DNA of 64,000 nt from Jiangella sp. DSM 45060 (GTDB lineage: Bacteria; Actinomycetota; Actinomycetes; Jiangellales; Jiangellaceae): positions 3,348,001-3,412,000 of the forward strand of contig NZ_LT629771.1 of NCBI RefSeq assembly GCF_900105175.1, given 5' to 3'. Below the pieces are notes generated by a model. The model did not search any database. It worked only from the letters and a program-made list of their open reading frames with translations, and had not been told where the DNA came from. Position numbers and translations under genes: made by a program. The number at the start of each line of letters is the position of its first letter. Position 1 is the stretch's first letter. Positions 26,426-34,549 of this stretch are shown here, in pieces.

Positions 26426-26932
26426 TCAGAAGCGGTGCCGGGTGTGTGAGAACGTGTCGCCCTTGCCGAAGGCGAGCACCTTGGCCGGGGCGACGGCGAA
26501 CACCAGCGCCTCGCCGCCGTCGCCGTGGTGGAAGGCGCCGTCGCGCACCTCGAACCGCCAGGATCCGTCCCACTTCGTGCGCCACGCGGCGGCCAGCCGC
26601 TGCAGCGCGGCGTCGTCGGTGACCTGAACGGCGTCACCCTCGACGACGACGTCCAGGCCGCCGTCCCAGTCGTTGCGCCCGGTGATGAGGGTGACCCGCG
26701 GGTTCGTCCGCAGGTTGACGGCCTTCTGCTCGGCGGCGCCGGTGCAGAAGTGCAGGGCGCCGTCGAGCCAGACCGCCACGAGCGGGGTGACGTGCGGCCG
26801 TCCGTCGGCGCGGACGGTCGTGATCCAGAACAGCTCGGCGTCCTCGATCACGCGCAACGTGTCGTCCCATGAGGCCGGCGTGGCGCCAGGGGCGCTGAAC
26901 CGGGAGTCGAGTGACGTGGTCGGTGCGCTCAT
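26426..26932 (-). CDS. Pyridoxamine 5'-phosphate oxidase family FMN/F420-binding protein
   Basis: A 168-residue split-barrel protein. WITTVRADGRPHVTPLVAVWLDGALHFCTG is the classical PPOX opening, EQKAVNLRTNPRVTLITG follows, and VVVEGDAVQVTDD gives the next strand. Homologues bind FMN or F420 and reduce small molecules. ATG at 26932 follows AGGGGAG and is preferred to an ATG seven codons upstream. The small membrane-protein gene at 26950 precedes it in the same direction, so both are likely controlled by the DosR-like box at 27375. Confidence 0.88.
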   Translation of the reverse strand: MSAPTTSLDSRFSAPGATPASWDDTLRVIEDAELFWITTVRADGRPHVTPLVAVWLDGALHFCTGAAEQKAVNLRTNPRVTLITGRNDWDGGLDVVVEGDAVQVTDDAALQRLAAAWRTKWDGSWRFEVRDGAFHHGDGGEALVFAVAPAKVLAFGKGDTFSHTRHRF

Positions 26933-26949
26933 CGGTCTCCCCTTCTCGG

Positions 26950-27339
26950 TCATGACAGGTACGACCGGCCGGCGGAGGAGAACTCATCGCCGCCGATGCC
27001 CCGGACGGCGACGACCGCCAGGCCGGCCAGTGCGGCCGCCGTCAGCACGGGCACCGCGGCCTTCGCGGCCCGAGGCGGCAGGACCAGCTCGAACAGCGGC
27101 ACCGGGTCGCCCAGACGTCGCTGCAGCGGCCCGAGCGGGCAGTTCCCGCGGCCGATCACCAGCGCCACCCCTTCGGCCGCGAGCGCGCCGGCACTGACCG
27201 CCAGCCCGCGGTCCCGCCGTCCGGTCAGCGCACACACCCAGACGTGGCCGAGGGCGGCCAGCTCGGCCGCCGCGATACCGGTGTGGACCAGCCGCAACGC
27301 CGTCGCCCGGCGCGGCAGCTCGGCCGGTTGTGGTGCCAT
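26950..27339 (-). CDS. Small conserved membrane protein
   Basis: A 129-residue protein with about three hydrophobic segments (LVHTGIAAAELAALGHVWVCAL, GALAAEGVALVIG, AAVPVLTAAALAGLAVVAV). A polar loop, GRGNCPLGPLQRRLGDPVPLFEL, holds the single conserved-looking Cys. I recognise the loop as typical of actinobacterial membrane proteins of unknown function. ATG at 27339 lies about 42 bases from the centre of a perfect DosR-like box, consistent with a short leader or leaderless mRNA. It is probably co-transcribed with the split-barrel gene 17 bases downstream. Confidence 0.65.
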   Translation of the reverse strand: MAPQPAELPRRATALRLVHTGIAAAELAALGHVWVCALTGRRDRGLAVSAGALAAEGVALVIGRGNCPLGPLQRRLGDPVPLFELVLPPRAAKAAVPVLTAAALAGLAVVAVRGIGGDEFSSAGRSYLS

Positions 27340-27374
27340 ACGGCCACGGTCGCGCACCGGCGCTCCCGGCCGCA

Positions 27375-27388
27375 GGGCCGAAGGTCCC
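27375..27388. promoter_or_regulatory. Perfect DosR/DevR-like box
   Basis: GGGCCGAAGGTCCC is identical over 14 bases to the site at 24777-24790. It lies 36 bases upstream of the leftward membrane-protein start, where an activator bound next to the -35 region would sit. Confidence 0.6.
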
Positions 27389-27739
27389 CGGATGGGCGGG
27401 TCGTCCCGCCCGGCGCCGGGCGGTCACCGGTCCGCGTGCGGCGGTTCCTTCTCGCGTCCCGCCCCGGCGGCGAGGGCGGCGCCGGCCTGCTCGGCGAGGG
27501 TGTCGGCGACCATGCGTTGCTCCAGGGACGGCCGCCCGTATCGCGGTGGCGGCCGTGAGCAGGAACCGGCCATGTCTCGTCCCGCCGACCGTGGTGAGCG
27601 CGGCGCACGCCACCAGCGGCCCCAGCAGGGCCACGGCCATCACCACGGTGGCGGAGCGGCTCGGCGACGCGTCCACGTCTCCATCTACCGCCCGGCCGCC
27701 CGGTGCTGTCAACGATCTTGACGAGTCCTTAGCGGTGCG
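27389..27739. other. Gap without a convincing gene
   Basis: About 350 bases between the DosR-like box and the small Cys-rich protein gene. On the minus strand a hydrophobic stretch (TVVMAVALLGPLVACAALTTVGG, near 27570-27650) and a 29-codon ORF (27424-27513) are visible, but they are in different frames and have no clear SD. They may be remnants of a small membrane-protein gene. Nothing here is supported well enough to call. Confidence 0.4.
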
Positions 27740-27904
27740 TCAGGACCGGCGCCCGAAGATGCGCCCGAGCAGCGAGCCGCGCTCGGAGCCGTGGCCCGGG
27801 CAGCGCTCCTCTTCGGGGATGCCCGCCATGACCTGCTGCACGTGCAGGCCGCAGCCGCGCCAGGTGGTGCGGCCGCAGGTCTTGCACAACGCCGGATGAC
27901 ACAT
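27740..27904 (-). CDS. Small Cys-rich zinc-ribbon-like protein
   Basis: A 54-residue protein beginning MCHPALCKTCGRTTWRGCG, with CPGH further on. The CxxC pair plus further Cys/His residues suggests a single metal-binding knuckle, and the pattern is common in small uncharacterised actinobacterial proteins. The C-terminus is basic (GRIFGRRS). It is transcribed divergently from the thioredoxin operon, and the CsoR-family operator at 27943-27960 lies just upstream of its start, so it probably belongs to the same thiol or metal-responsive regulon. Confidence 0.7.
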   Translation of the reverse strand: MCHPALCKTCGRTTWRGCGLHVQQVMAGIPEEERCPGHGSERGSLLGRIFGRRS

Positions 27905-27942
27905 GTCTCGCCTCCTGCCGAGTCGTCGTCCGGGAATGAACG

Positions 27943-27960
27943 TATCCCCCCGGGGGGTTA
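27943..27960. promoter_or_regulatory. CsoR/CstR-family operator
   Basis: TATCCCCCCGGGGGGTTA contains a perfect 12-bp C6G6 palindrome with AT-rich flanks, the form of operators bound by CsoR, RcnR and CstR proteins. It lies between the divergent small Cys-rich gene and the thioredoxin operon, whose third gene encodes such a repressor, so autoregulation is likely. Confidence 0.75.
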
Positions 27961-28000
27961 TGCTGTCAACCGAACCATCGCATCGAAGGGCACGACGTTC

Positions 28001-28363
28001 ATGACCACCACCACCCTGACCAGCCAGACCTTCCAGCAGACCGTCGAGGACAACGAGATCGTGCTGGTCGACTTCTGGGCCGCCTGGTGCGGACCGTGCC
28101 GCAGTTTCGCGCCCGTCTACGAGCAGGCGTCCGAGCAGCACCCGGAGATCGTCTTCGGCAAGGTCGACACCGAGGCCGAGCGCGACCTCGCCGGCTGGGC
28201 CCAGATCACCTCCATCCCCACCCTGATGGCGTTCAAGAAGGGCCACCTGGTCTTCTCCCAGCCCGGTGCCCTCCCGGCCGCCTCCCTGCAGCAGGTCATC
28301 GACGCCGTCGTCGACCTCGACGTCGACGCCGCCCTGGCCGCTGCCCAGGACGCGCAGCAGTGA
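28001..28363 (+). CDS. trxA: Thioredoxin
   Basis: A 120-residue thioredoxin with the active-site WCGPC (Cys30, Cys33) after VLVDFWAAW, the cis-Pro in ITSIPTLMAF, and the family's normal length plus a short Ala/Asp-rich tail. It reduces protein disulfides and can reduce persulfides in the cytosol. It is the first gene of a three-gene operon with DUF302 and a CsoR-family repressor; its stop overlaps the next start as GTGA. The operator at 27943 lies 40 bases upstream. There is no strong SD before the ATG. Confidence 0.95.
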   Translation: MTTTTLTSQTFQQTVEDNEIVLVDFWAAWCGPCRSFAPVYEQASEQHPEIVFGKVDTEAERDLAGWAQITSIPTLMAFKKGHLVFSQPGALPAASLQQVIDAVVDLDVDAALAAAQDAQQ

Positions 28364-28677
28364 CGGGCTACGCCCCGGGCGTCACCACCCTGAAGGCCGA
28401 GCTGGACGTCGACGTGCCCGACGAGGTCATCCTCGGCGCCTGCCGGCCGGAGCTGGCGCACCGGGCGCTGACCGCCGATCCGTCCGTCGCCACGCTGCTG
28501 CCCTGCAACGTGGTGGTGCGCGCGGCGGCGCCCGGCCGCACGGTTGTCGAGGCCGTCGACCCCGCCACCATGCTCGGCGTCACGGGCCGCGACGACCTCG
28601 CCGGGGTGGCCGGCGAGGCCCGCCGACGCCTCACCGGGGCCCTGTCCCAGCTCACCGCCGTCGCGCGGAGAGGATGA
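28360..28677 (+). CDS. DUF302 family protein
   Basis: A 105-residue protein. The LLPCNVVVRAAAPGRTVVEAVDP segment is the signature strand-turn-strand of DUF302 proteins, an alpha/beta fold of unknown role often found with sulfur-, copper- or redox-related genes. It starts with GTG overlapping the thioredoxin stop. A single conserved Cys lies in LPCNV and another in GACRPE. Its position between thioredoxin and a CstR-like repressor suggests a role in handling reactive sulfur or metal, which is inference. Confidence 0.8.
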   Translation: MTGYAPGVTTLKAELDVDVPDEVILGACRPELAHRALTADPSVATLLPCNVVVRAAAPGRTVVEAVDPATMLGVTGRDDLAGVAGEARRRLTGALSQLTAVARRG

Positions 28678-28680
28678 GCC

Positions 28681-28944
28681 ATGCAGCTCGAGCCCGACAC
28701 CACCACGCCGATCATCCACCGCGCCCGGCGCGCCCACGGCCACCTCGCCCGCGTCATCACGATGCTGGAGAACGGCGACGACTGCGAGGACGTGCTGACC
28801 CAGCTCGCCGCGGTGATCAAGGCGCTGGACCGCACCGGCTTCGCCATCGTCGCCACGGGGCTGCAGCAGTGCCTCAGCTCCGGGCAGGACACCGACAGCG
28901 TCGACGTCAAGAAGATGGAGAAGCTCTTCCTCACGCTCGCCTGA
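28681..28944 (+). CDS. CsoR/FrmR-family repressor, CstR-like
   Basis: An 87-residue all-helical repressor: RARRAHGHLARVITMLENGDDCEDVLTQLAAV is the first conserved block with Cys35, and Cys64 lies in GLQQCLSSG. Copper-sensing CsoR proteins have a Cys-His-Cys set; here the residue four before Cys64 is Gly rather than His. Only the Cys pair remains, as in persulfide-sensing CstR. The basic residues needed for DNA contact are present in helix 1. It starts 3 bases after the DUF302 stop and probably controls its own operon through the palindrome at 27943. Confidence 0.88.
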   Translation: MQLEPDTTTPIIHRARRAHGHLARVITMLENGDDCEDVLTQLAAVIKALDRTGFAIVATGLQQCLSSGQDTDSVDVKKMEKLFLTLA

Positions 28945-28957
28945 ACTGCAGAGCCGG

Positions 28958-28978
28958 CTGACCGCGGAGCGCGGTCAG
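28958..28978. terminator. Hairpin between convergent CstR and TcuA-like genes
   Basis: CTGACCGCG (28958-28966) and CGCGGTCAG (28970-28978) form a perfect 9-bp stem with a GAG loop, directly after the repressor gene and over the stop codon of the convergent flavoprotein gene. No T-tract follows. Confidence 0.6.
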
Positions 28979-30507
28979 GCGACGCTGCCGGCGCGGTGCC
29001 CGAAGACGGCGCCCGCGGCCAGGCCGGTGCCGCCCGGGTAGTTGCCGCTGAACAGGCCGCCGAGCATCTCGCCGGCGACCAGCAGGCCCGGGATCGCCGT
29101 ACCGTCGTCGGCGAGGACGCGGCCGTGGGTGTCGGACCGCAGCCCGCCGAAGGTGAAGGTGATGCCGCACGTCACCGGGTAGGCGTAGAACGGCGGCGTG
29201 AGCAGCGGCGCGGCCCAGTTGCTCTTCGGCGGGCGGACGTCGGCGCGGCGGCCGTCCTTGACGGTGGGGTCGAAGCGCACCGTGGTGTCGATGGCGGCGT
29301 TGTACTCGGCGACGGTCTTGCGCAGTCCCGCCTCGTCGATGCCGGCCTCCCGCGCGAGCTCGTCGACCGTGTCGGCGACGACGACGCTGATGCCTGGCAT
29401 GTCGTACTCCTCGGCCCGCAGCATGGGCCGCAGCTCGGCGTCGAACAGCTGGAAGGCCACCGAGCCGGGCTGCTCGAGGATCTGGCTGCCATACTTGGCG
29501 TACGTGTAGTTGCGGAAGTCCTCGCCCTCGTCGATGAAGCGCTCGCCGTCGACGTTGACGACGATGCCGAGCGGGTAGCTCTGCCGGGTCAGCCGGTTGG
29601 TCAGTTCGCGGTTGCTCTCGTTCCGCGGATGCCCGGCGTCCCAGGCCACGGCGTGGCACGTGGACCAGTCGCCGGCCCGCCCGGCGCCGATCCGCAACGC
29701 CTCGACCAGCACCTCGCCGGTGTTGTTCGACGTGCCGCGCACGCGGGCGTTGGCCCAGCCGCGACCCAGGTGGCGTTCGCGCAGCCGCGGATCGGCCTCG
29801 AACCCGCCGGCGGCGAGCACCACCGACGCGGCCGCCACCTCGCCTTCGACACCGTCGCTGGTCAGGTACCCGACGCCGGTGACGGCGCCGTCGTCGACCA
29901 GCAGCTCGCGGACGGCGTGGCCGTAGCGGACGTCGACGCCGAGGGCGGCGGCCGCGCGGGCGTGGTCGGCCATCAGGCCCTGTCCGCCGTCGACGTTGCC
30001 GATGTGCAGGCCGCCCCAGAACAGGTACCTGCCGTCGTCGCGCTGGTACGCCTGGCGCTCGTACATCAGCCGGTAGCGCAGCCCGTGACCGTGCAGCCAC
30101 CGCACGACCCGGCTGCTCTGCGCCACCAGCACCCGGGTGAGGTCGGGGTCGTTGCGCCCGCCCGTCACCTTGGCGAGATCGGCGGCGTACTCCTCGGCGG
30201 AGTAGGGCGGGACCTCGGTGGCGCCGTGCCGGTCGTCGGGCTCGACGATGTCGAGCAGGTCGGGCAGGCCGTCGTGCACGATGCGGGTCGCGCCCGCTGT
30301 GTAGTAGCTGTTGCCACCCGCGTGCTCGCGCTCGCCCTTCTCCAGCAGGACGACCGAGCGGCCACGCTCGGCGGCGGCGAGCGCGGCGCAGAAGCCGGCG
30401 TTGCCGCCGCCCACGACGACGACGTCGGCGTACGGCCGGGAGGTTCCCAGTCGGTTCAAGGTGTTCTCCACTTCTGTGGACGGGCGGACGCGCGGATGCG
30501 GCGTCAC
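28975..30507 (-). CDS. tcuA: TcuA-like FAD-dependent tricarballylate dehydrogenase family protein
   Basis: A 510-residue FAD enzyme of the fumarate-reductase/succinate-dehydrogenase flavoprotein class. VVVVGGGNAGFCAALAAAERG (dinucleotide fold), EHAGGNSYYTAGATR and the C-terminal GGLFSGNYPGGTGLAAGAVFG match TcuA, which oxidises tricarballylate to cis-aconitate. GTG at 30507 overlaps the aldehyde-dehydrogenase stop (GTGA); a later GTG at 30471 is possible. TcuA normally needs the Fe-S/heme partner TcuB, which is absent here, so the electron acceptor and even the substrate may differ. It is the last gene of the enzyme operon. Confidence 0.82.
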   Translation of the reverse strand: MTPHPRVRPSTEVENTLNRLGTSRPYADVVVVGGGNAGFCAALAAAERGRSVVLLEKGEREHAGGNSYYTAGATRIVHDGLPDLLDIVEPDDRHGATEVPPYSAEEYAADLAKVTGGRNDPDLTRVLVAQSSRVVRWLHGHGLRYRLMYERQAYQRDDGRYLFWGGLHIGNVDGGQGLMADHARAAAALGVDVRYGHAVRELLVDDGAVTGVGYLTSDGVEGEVAAASVVLAAGGFEADPRLRERHLGRGWANARVRGTSNNTGEVLVEALRIGAGRAGDWSTCHAVAWDAGHPRNESNRELTNRLTRQSYPLGIVVNVDGERFIDEGEDFRNYTYAKYGSQILEQPGSVAFQLFDAELRPMLRAEEYDMPGISVVVADTVDELAREAGIDEAGLRKTVAEYNAAIDTTVRFDPTVKDGRRADVRPPKSNWAAPLLTPPFYAYPVTCGITFTFGGLRSDTHGRVLADDGTAIPGLLVAGEMLGGLFSGNYPGGTGLAAGAVFGHRAGSVA

Positions 30508-31922
30508 GGGCCGAGCGTCAGCAACGTCTCCTCGGTCATGTCGCGGATGGCGTACGCCGGGCCCTCGTGGCCGAATCCGCTGCCCTTCACCCCGCCGAAC
30601 GGCATGAGGTCGACACGTGCGCTGGAGGTCTCGTTGACGTGCACGGTGCCGACCCGCAGCCGGCCGGCGACGTGCAGCGCCCGCCCGATGTCGGACGTGA
30701 ACAGGCCGGCCGCGAGGCCGTACGGGGTGTCGTTGGCCTCGTCGATCGCCTTGTCGACGTCGGCGAACGGGCGGATCGACACCACCGGGCCGAAGATCTC
30801 GCGGCACATGACGTTCATGTCCGGCGCGACGCCGGTGAGCACGGTGGGCCGGACGACCGCGCCGGCGCGGGTGCCGCCGGTCACGATCTCGGCGCCGTCG
30901 CCGGCCGCGGCCGCCACCCAGCTCTCGACCCGTTCGGCCGCCTGCTCGTCGATGAGCGGGCCGATGAACGTGCCCGGCTCGCGCGGGTCGCCGACCGGCC
31001 GCCCGTCCAGCGCGGCCAGCAACGCCGCGGTGAAGTCGGCGACGACGGCCTCGTGGACGTAGAGCCGCTGCACCGACGTGCACACCTGGCCGGCCTTGCG
31101 GAAGGCGGCGTTGACGCACAGCTGCGCCACCCGCGCGAGGTCGGCGTCCTCGCAGACGATGGTGCTGGCCAGGCTGCCCAGCTCGAGCTGGGCCCGGCGC
31201 ACGCCGATGGTGCGCTGGATGTGCTCGCCGACGGCCGTGCTGCCGGTGAACGCGTAGTACGCCGGCACGTCGTCCTCGAGCAGCCACTGACCCACCGTCG
31301 AACCGTCGCCGTACAGCACGCTGATCAGGCCCGGCGGCAGCCCGGCGTCGAGCAGCACGCGCAGCAGCAGGTCCGCGGTGAGCGGCGTCAGCTCGGCCGG
31401 TTTCAGCACGACGCCGTTCCCGGCCGCCAGGGCCGGCGCGACCTTGTGCGCAACGGTGTTGAGCGGCGAGTTGAACGGGGTGATCGCGCACACGACGCCG
31501 ACCGGGCGGCGCACCGTGAACGCGACCCGCGCGGGCGCGCTCGGGTCTGCGTCGATGGGCACCACCTCGCCGCGCAGCCGCTTGGCCTCCTCACCGGACA
31601 GCAGCAGGGTCTGCGCCGTGCGCTCGACCTCGCGCCGGGCGTCCACCGTGGTGAAGCCGGTGTCGGTGACGATGGACTCGACCAGCTCACCGGCCCGCTC
31701 GAGCACCAACTCGCTCGCGCGGGCGAGGATGCCGTAGCGGTCGTAGGGCGAGAGCGACTGCCCGGCCTGCGCGGCCGCGACGGCCCGGGTGGCCGCCGCG
31801 ACCTGCGCGCGGCCGGGCGAGTGGACCTCGGCCACCGGCTCGCGCGTGTAGGTGTCGCGGGCGACGGCGCTCTGTTCGCCGTCGGTCCAGTCGCCGTCGA
31901 CGAACGGGCGCAGCTGCTTCAT
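30504..31922 (-). CDS. NAD(P)-dependent aldehyde dehydrogenase
   Basis: A 472-residue ALDH-superfamily enzyme. The Rossmann loop FTGSTAVGEHI, catalytic-base Glu in LELGSLAST, nucleophile Cys in GQVCTSVQR and EIFGPVVSI are all present. The usual GGK(N/S)P region is changed to LGSLAS, as in lactaldehyde/glyceraldehyde-3-phosphate-type ALDHs. It oxidises an aldehyde to the acid. Directly downstream of a ThDP-dependent enzyme, it may take the aldehyde released by decarboxylation. GGAGGAG supports the ATG at 31922. Confidence 0.92.
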   Translation of the reverse strand: MKQLRPFVDGDWTDGEQSAVARDTYTREPVAEVHSPGRAQVAAATRAVAAAQAGQSLSPYDRYGILARASELVLERAGELVESIVTDTGFTTVDARREVERTAQTLLLSGEEAKRLRGEVVPIDADPSAPARVAFTVRRPVGVVCAITPFNSPLNTVAHKVAPALAAGNGVVLKPAELTPLTADLLLRVLLDAGLPPGLISVLYGDGSTVGQWLLEDDVPAYYAFTGSTAVGEHIQRTIGVRRAQLELGSLASTIVCEDADLARVAQLCVNAAFRKAGQVCTSVQRLYVHEAVVADFTAALLAALDGRPVGDPREPGTFIGPLIDEQAAERVESWVAAAAGDGAEIVTGGTRAGAVVRPTVLTGVAPDMNVMCREIFGPVVSIRPFADVDKAIDEANDTPYGLAAGLFTSDIGRALHVAGRLRVGTVHVNETSSARVDLMPFGGVKGSGFGHEGPAYAIRDMTEETLLTLGP

Positions 31923-31936
31923 GCTTCTCCTCCGGG

Positions 31937-33544
31937 TCAGAACTGCGACGCGTACTGGGCAGGGTCGATGCGGGCCTCGACGACCAGGGGCCGGGTCAGC
32001 CCGGCGACGCCTTCGAGGGCGCGGTCGAGCTCGGCCCTGGACTCCACCCGGACGCCGTCGCAGCCCATCGCCCCGGCCAGTTGGACGAGGTCGGTGTCCT
32101 CGATACGGGTCGCGACGCTCGGGTAGCTGACCGCCATCTGTTTGAGCTCGATGCGGTTGAGGCTGCCGTCGACGAACACGACCACGACGATCGGCAGCCC
32201 GAGCGCCGCCGCCAGCCGCATCTCCGTCGCGACCATGGCGAAGCCGCCGTCACCGACGAGCGCCGCCACCGGCCGGTCCGGGCGCAGCAGTTTCGCCGCG
32301 ATCGCGGCCGGCACGCCGAAGCCCATCGCCGAGAGACCGTTGGTCATGAGCACGCTGCGCGGCCGGGTGGCCGGCCACCCCTGCCCCACCAGCAGCTTGT
32401 GCGAGCCGACGTCGGAGGTGACGATCGCCGTGCCGGCCAGCCGCCCGGCCACGACGTCGACCACGTCGGTCGGGTTGAGCCGGCCCTCCACGCGGCCGTC
32501 GTAGTAGGCGTCGCGCAGCCGGGACCGCTGCTCCTTGACCTCGCGCTCGGTCCACCGCGGCTCGCCGGTCCAGCCGTCGGCCAGCAGGTCCAGCCCGGCC
32601 GCGATGTCGCCGACCACCTCGGTGGCGGCGGCGTAGATCTGGTCGGTGTTCGGTGTGGTGTCGACGTGCAGCACCGGGGTGGTCAGCCGCCACGGCTTGA
32701 TCAGCTCGACCGGGTCGAACCCGGCCGCCACGATCAGGTCGGCCGAGCCGAGGAAGTCCCAGACCACCTGATTGCAGGCCATGTCGAGCACGCCTGCGAA
32801 CATCGGCGAGTCCTCGGGCACGACGCCCTTGGCCATCGGCGCCACGACCACCGGCATCCCGGCGGTCTCGGCCAGCCGGAGCAGCTGCTGCGTCGCCTCG
32901 CACCGCGCCGCGCCGATGCCGGCCAGCAGCACCGGGCGCCGCGCCGCCGCGAGCACCCGGGCCGGGTCCGGGCCGGTCACGCCCACTCCCCCGCGCGCCG
33001 GGCCGAACGGCGGCACCGCCACCTCGGCGTCGCGCGCGGTGGCCTTGAAGGTGTCCGAGCTCACGGTCAGGTGCACGGCGCCGGGCCGTTCGGCCGTCGC
33101 CGTGCGCAGCGCCTTGCGCATGACGGTGGCCACGGCGCCGGCGTCCATGCGACCGGCCCACTTGGTGACCGGCCCGAACAGTGCCTGGTGGTCGACCACC
33201 TGGTGGGTGAAGAACGGCTCCCGGGCCGACTCGATCTGGCCCGACACCGCGAGCATCGGCACACGGTCCAGCGTGGCCGCCGCGACGCCGTTGACCAGCG
33301 CGGTGGAGCCCGGGCCCAGCGTCGACAGGCAGACGCCGGGCCGGCCCGTGACCATGCCGTACGCCTCGGCCATGAACCCGGCCGTGCCCTCGCGGCGGGC
33401 CAGCACGACGTCGATGCCGCGCACCCGCGAGCGCTCCATGAACTCGATGATCGGATCACCGGGATAGGCGAAGATCGCCTCGGTGCCCGCCTCGGCGAGG
33501 TAGGCCGCCATCACGTCCGCGGTGCTCGCCGCCTCGGTCGTCAT
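31937..33544 (-). CDS. Thiamine-diphosphate-dependent enzyme (acetolactate synthase/2-keto acid decarboxylase family)
   Basis: A 535-residue three-domain ThDP enzyme. The N-terminal PYR domain holds the catalytic Glu in ARREGTAGFMAEAYG, the middle domain is Rossmann-like, and the C-terminal PP domain contains GDGGFAMVATEM and ends with FVDGSLN (Mg-ThDP motif). The family decarboxylates 2-oxo acids or ligates the product. No small regulatory subunit is encoded, so anabolic acetolactate synthase is unlikely. With ALDH immediately downstream, decarboxylation of a pathway-specific 2-oxo acid is the best guess. Confidence 0.9.
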   Translation of the reverse strand: MTTEAASTADVMAAYLAEAGTEAIFAYPGDPIIEFMERSRVRGIDVVLARREGTAGFMAEAYGMVTGRPGVCLSTLGPGSTALVNGVAAATLDRVPMLAVSGQIESAREPFFTHQVVDHQALFGPVTKWAGRMDAGAVATVMRKALRTATAERPGAVHLTVSSDTFKATARDAEVAVPPFGPARGGVGVTGPDPARVLAAARRPVLLAGIGAARCEATQQLLRLAETAGMPVVVAPMAKGVVPEDSPMFAGVLDMACNQVVWDFLGSADLIVAAGFDPVELIKPWRLTTPVLHVDTTPNTDQIYAAATEVVGDIAAGLDLLADGWTGEPRWTEREVKEQRSRLRDAYYDGRVEGRLNPTDVVDVVAGRLAGTAIVTSDVGSHKLLVGQGWPATRPRSVLMTNGLSAMGFGVPAAIAAKLLRPDRPVAALVGDGGFAMVATEMRLAAALGLPIVVVVFVDGSLNRIELKQMAVSYPSVATRIEDTDLVQLAGAMGCDGVRVESRAELDRALEGVAGLTRPLVVEARIDPAQYASQF

Positions 33545-33547
33545 CGC

Positions 33548-34537
33548 TCAGGCCGCCAGCTCGCGCAGCCGGGGCAGCACGTTCTCGCCGATGAGCTTGA
33601 TGGTGCCCATCGGGTCGTTGCTGGCCACCTGGATCGACACCCACTCCGCGTCGATCTGCTCGACCAGCGGCCGGTACGCCTCGACCAGCGCGTCGGCGTC
33701 GGGGACGACCGTGTAGCTGCCGAGCACCTCGGCGCGGTCCATCGCGTCGGCCCGCTCGCGCAGCACGGCCGGGTCGGCCGCCTCCAGCCGGCCGGGCGCG
33801 CGCAGCCCGCGCATCGGGCCGAGCGCGCGCCAGGCCTCCTCGTCGTCGCCGGCCAGGACGGTCCACCGGGTGGCGAGGATCCGCGGGTCGGGGTTGCCGC
33901 GCTCGGCGGCCGCGGCCCGGAACGGCTCGATGACCTTGGTGATGGTGTCCTGCGGGTTCTTGACGCTGGTGATGAGGCCGTCGGCGTGGGCGCCGGCGAA
34001 CGCGGCCGACTTCGGCCCACCGGCCGCGAGCAGCGTCGGCACCGGGGACGTCGGCGGGCTGTACAGCTTGGCCGTGGTCGTCGTGTAGTAGTCGCCGGCG
34101 AAGTCCAGCTTCTCGCCGCCGTGCAGCCGCCGGATGATCTCCAGCGCCTCACGCATGCGGCCCATCCGCTCGCCGTAGCCGGGGAACTCCCAGCCCAGCG
34201 GCGTCTCGTTGATGGCCTCACCGCTGCCGACGCCCAGCAGCAGCCGGCCGCCGGACAGCCGCTGGACGGTGGCCGAGGCCTGCGCGACCACGCCAGGGTG
34301 GTAGTGGAACAGCGGGCAGGTGACGGACGTGCCGAGCTCGACCCGCTCGGTGCGGGCCGCCACCATCCCCAGCCAGCTCCACACGAACCCCGCGGCCGAC
34401 GTGTCGTCGACCCACGGGTGGAAGTGGTCGGACCCCAGGACGGTGTCGAACCCGGCCTGCTCGGCCAGGACGGCCTGCTCGACCAGCTCCTCCGGCTGGT
34501 AGGACTCGTGACTGCACAACCAGGCGAACTTGACCAT
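33548..34537 (-). CDS. LLM-class F420-dependent oxidoreductase
   Basis: A 329-residue luciferase-like TIM-barrel protein. FAWLCSHESYQPEELVEQA, GFDTVLGSDHFHPW, LGTSVTCPLFHYHP and GGRLLLGVGSGEAINE closely follow the F420-dependent glucose-6-phosphate dehydrogenase-like group (TIGR03557 type). It transfers hydride between an alcohol or aldehyde and coenzyme F420, in agreement with an actinobacterial host. AAGGGAAGAG precedes the ATG at 34537. Only 3 bases separate its end from the ThDP enzyme start. Confidence 0.9.
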   Translation of the reverse strand: MVKFAWLCSHESYQPEELVEQAVLAEQAGFDTVLGSDHFHPWVDDTSAAGFVWSWLGMVAARTERVELGTSVTCPLFHYHPGVVAQASATVQRLSGGRLLLGVGSGEAINETPLGWEFPGYGERMGRMREALEIIRRLHGGEKLDFAGDYYTTTTAKLYSPPTSPVPTLLAAGGPKSAAFAGAHADGLITSVKNPQDTITKVIEPFRAAAAERGNPDPRILATRWTVLAGDDEEAWRALGPMRGLRAPGRLEAADPAVLRERADAMDRAEVLGSYTVVPDADALVEAYRPLVEQIDAEWVSIQVASNDPMGTIKLIGENVLPRLRELAA

Positions 34538-34549
34538 GCGCTCTTCCCT

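Noticed and set aside
31937-33544. Anabolic acetolactate synthase (ilvB)
   Set aside because: No ilvN or ilvC neighbour, a catabolic operon context and diverged motifs argue against branched-chain amino acid synthesis.
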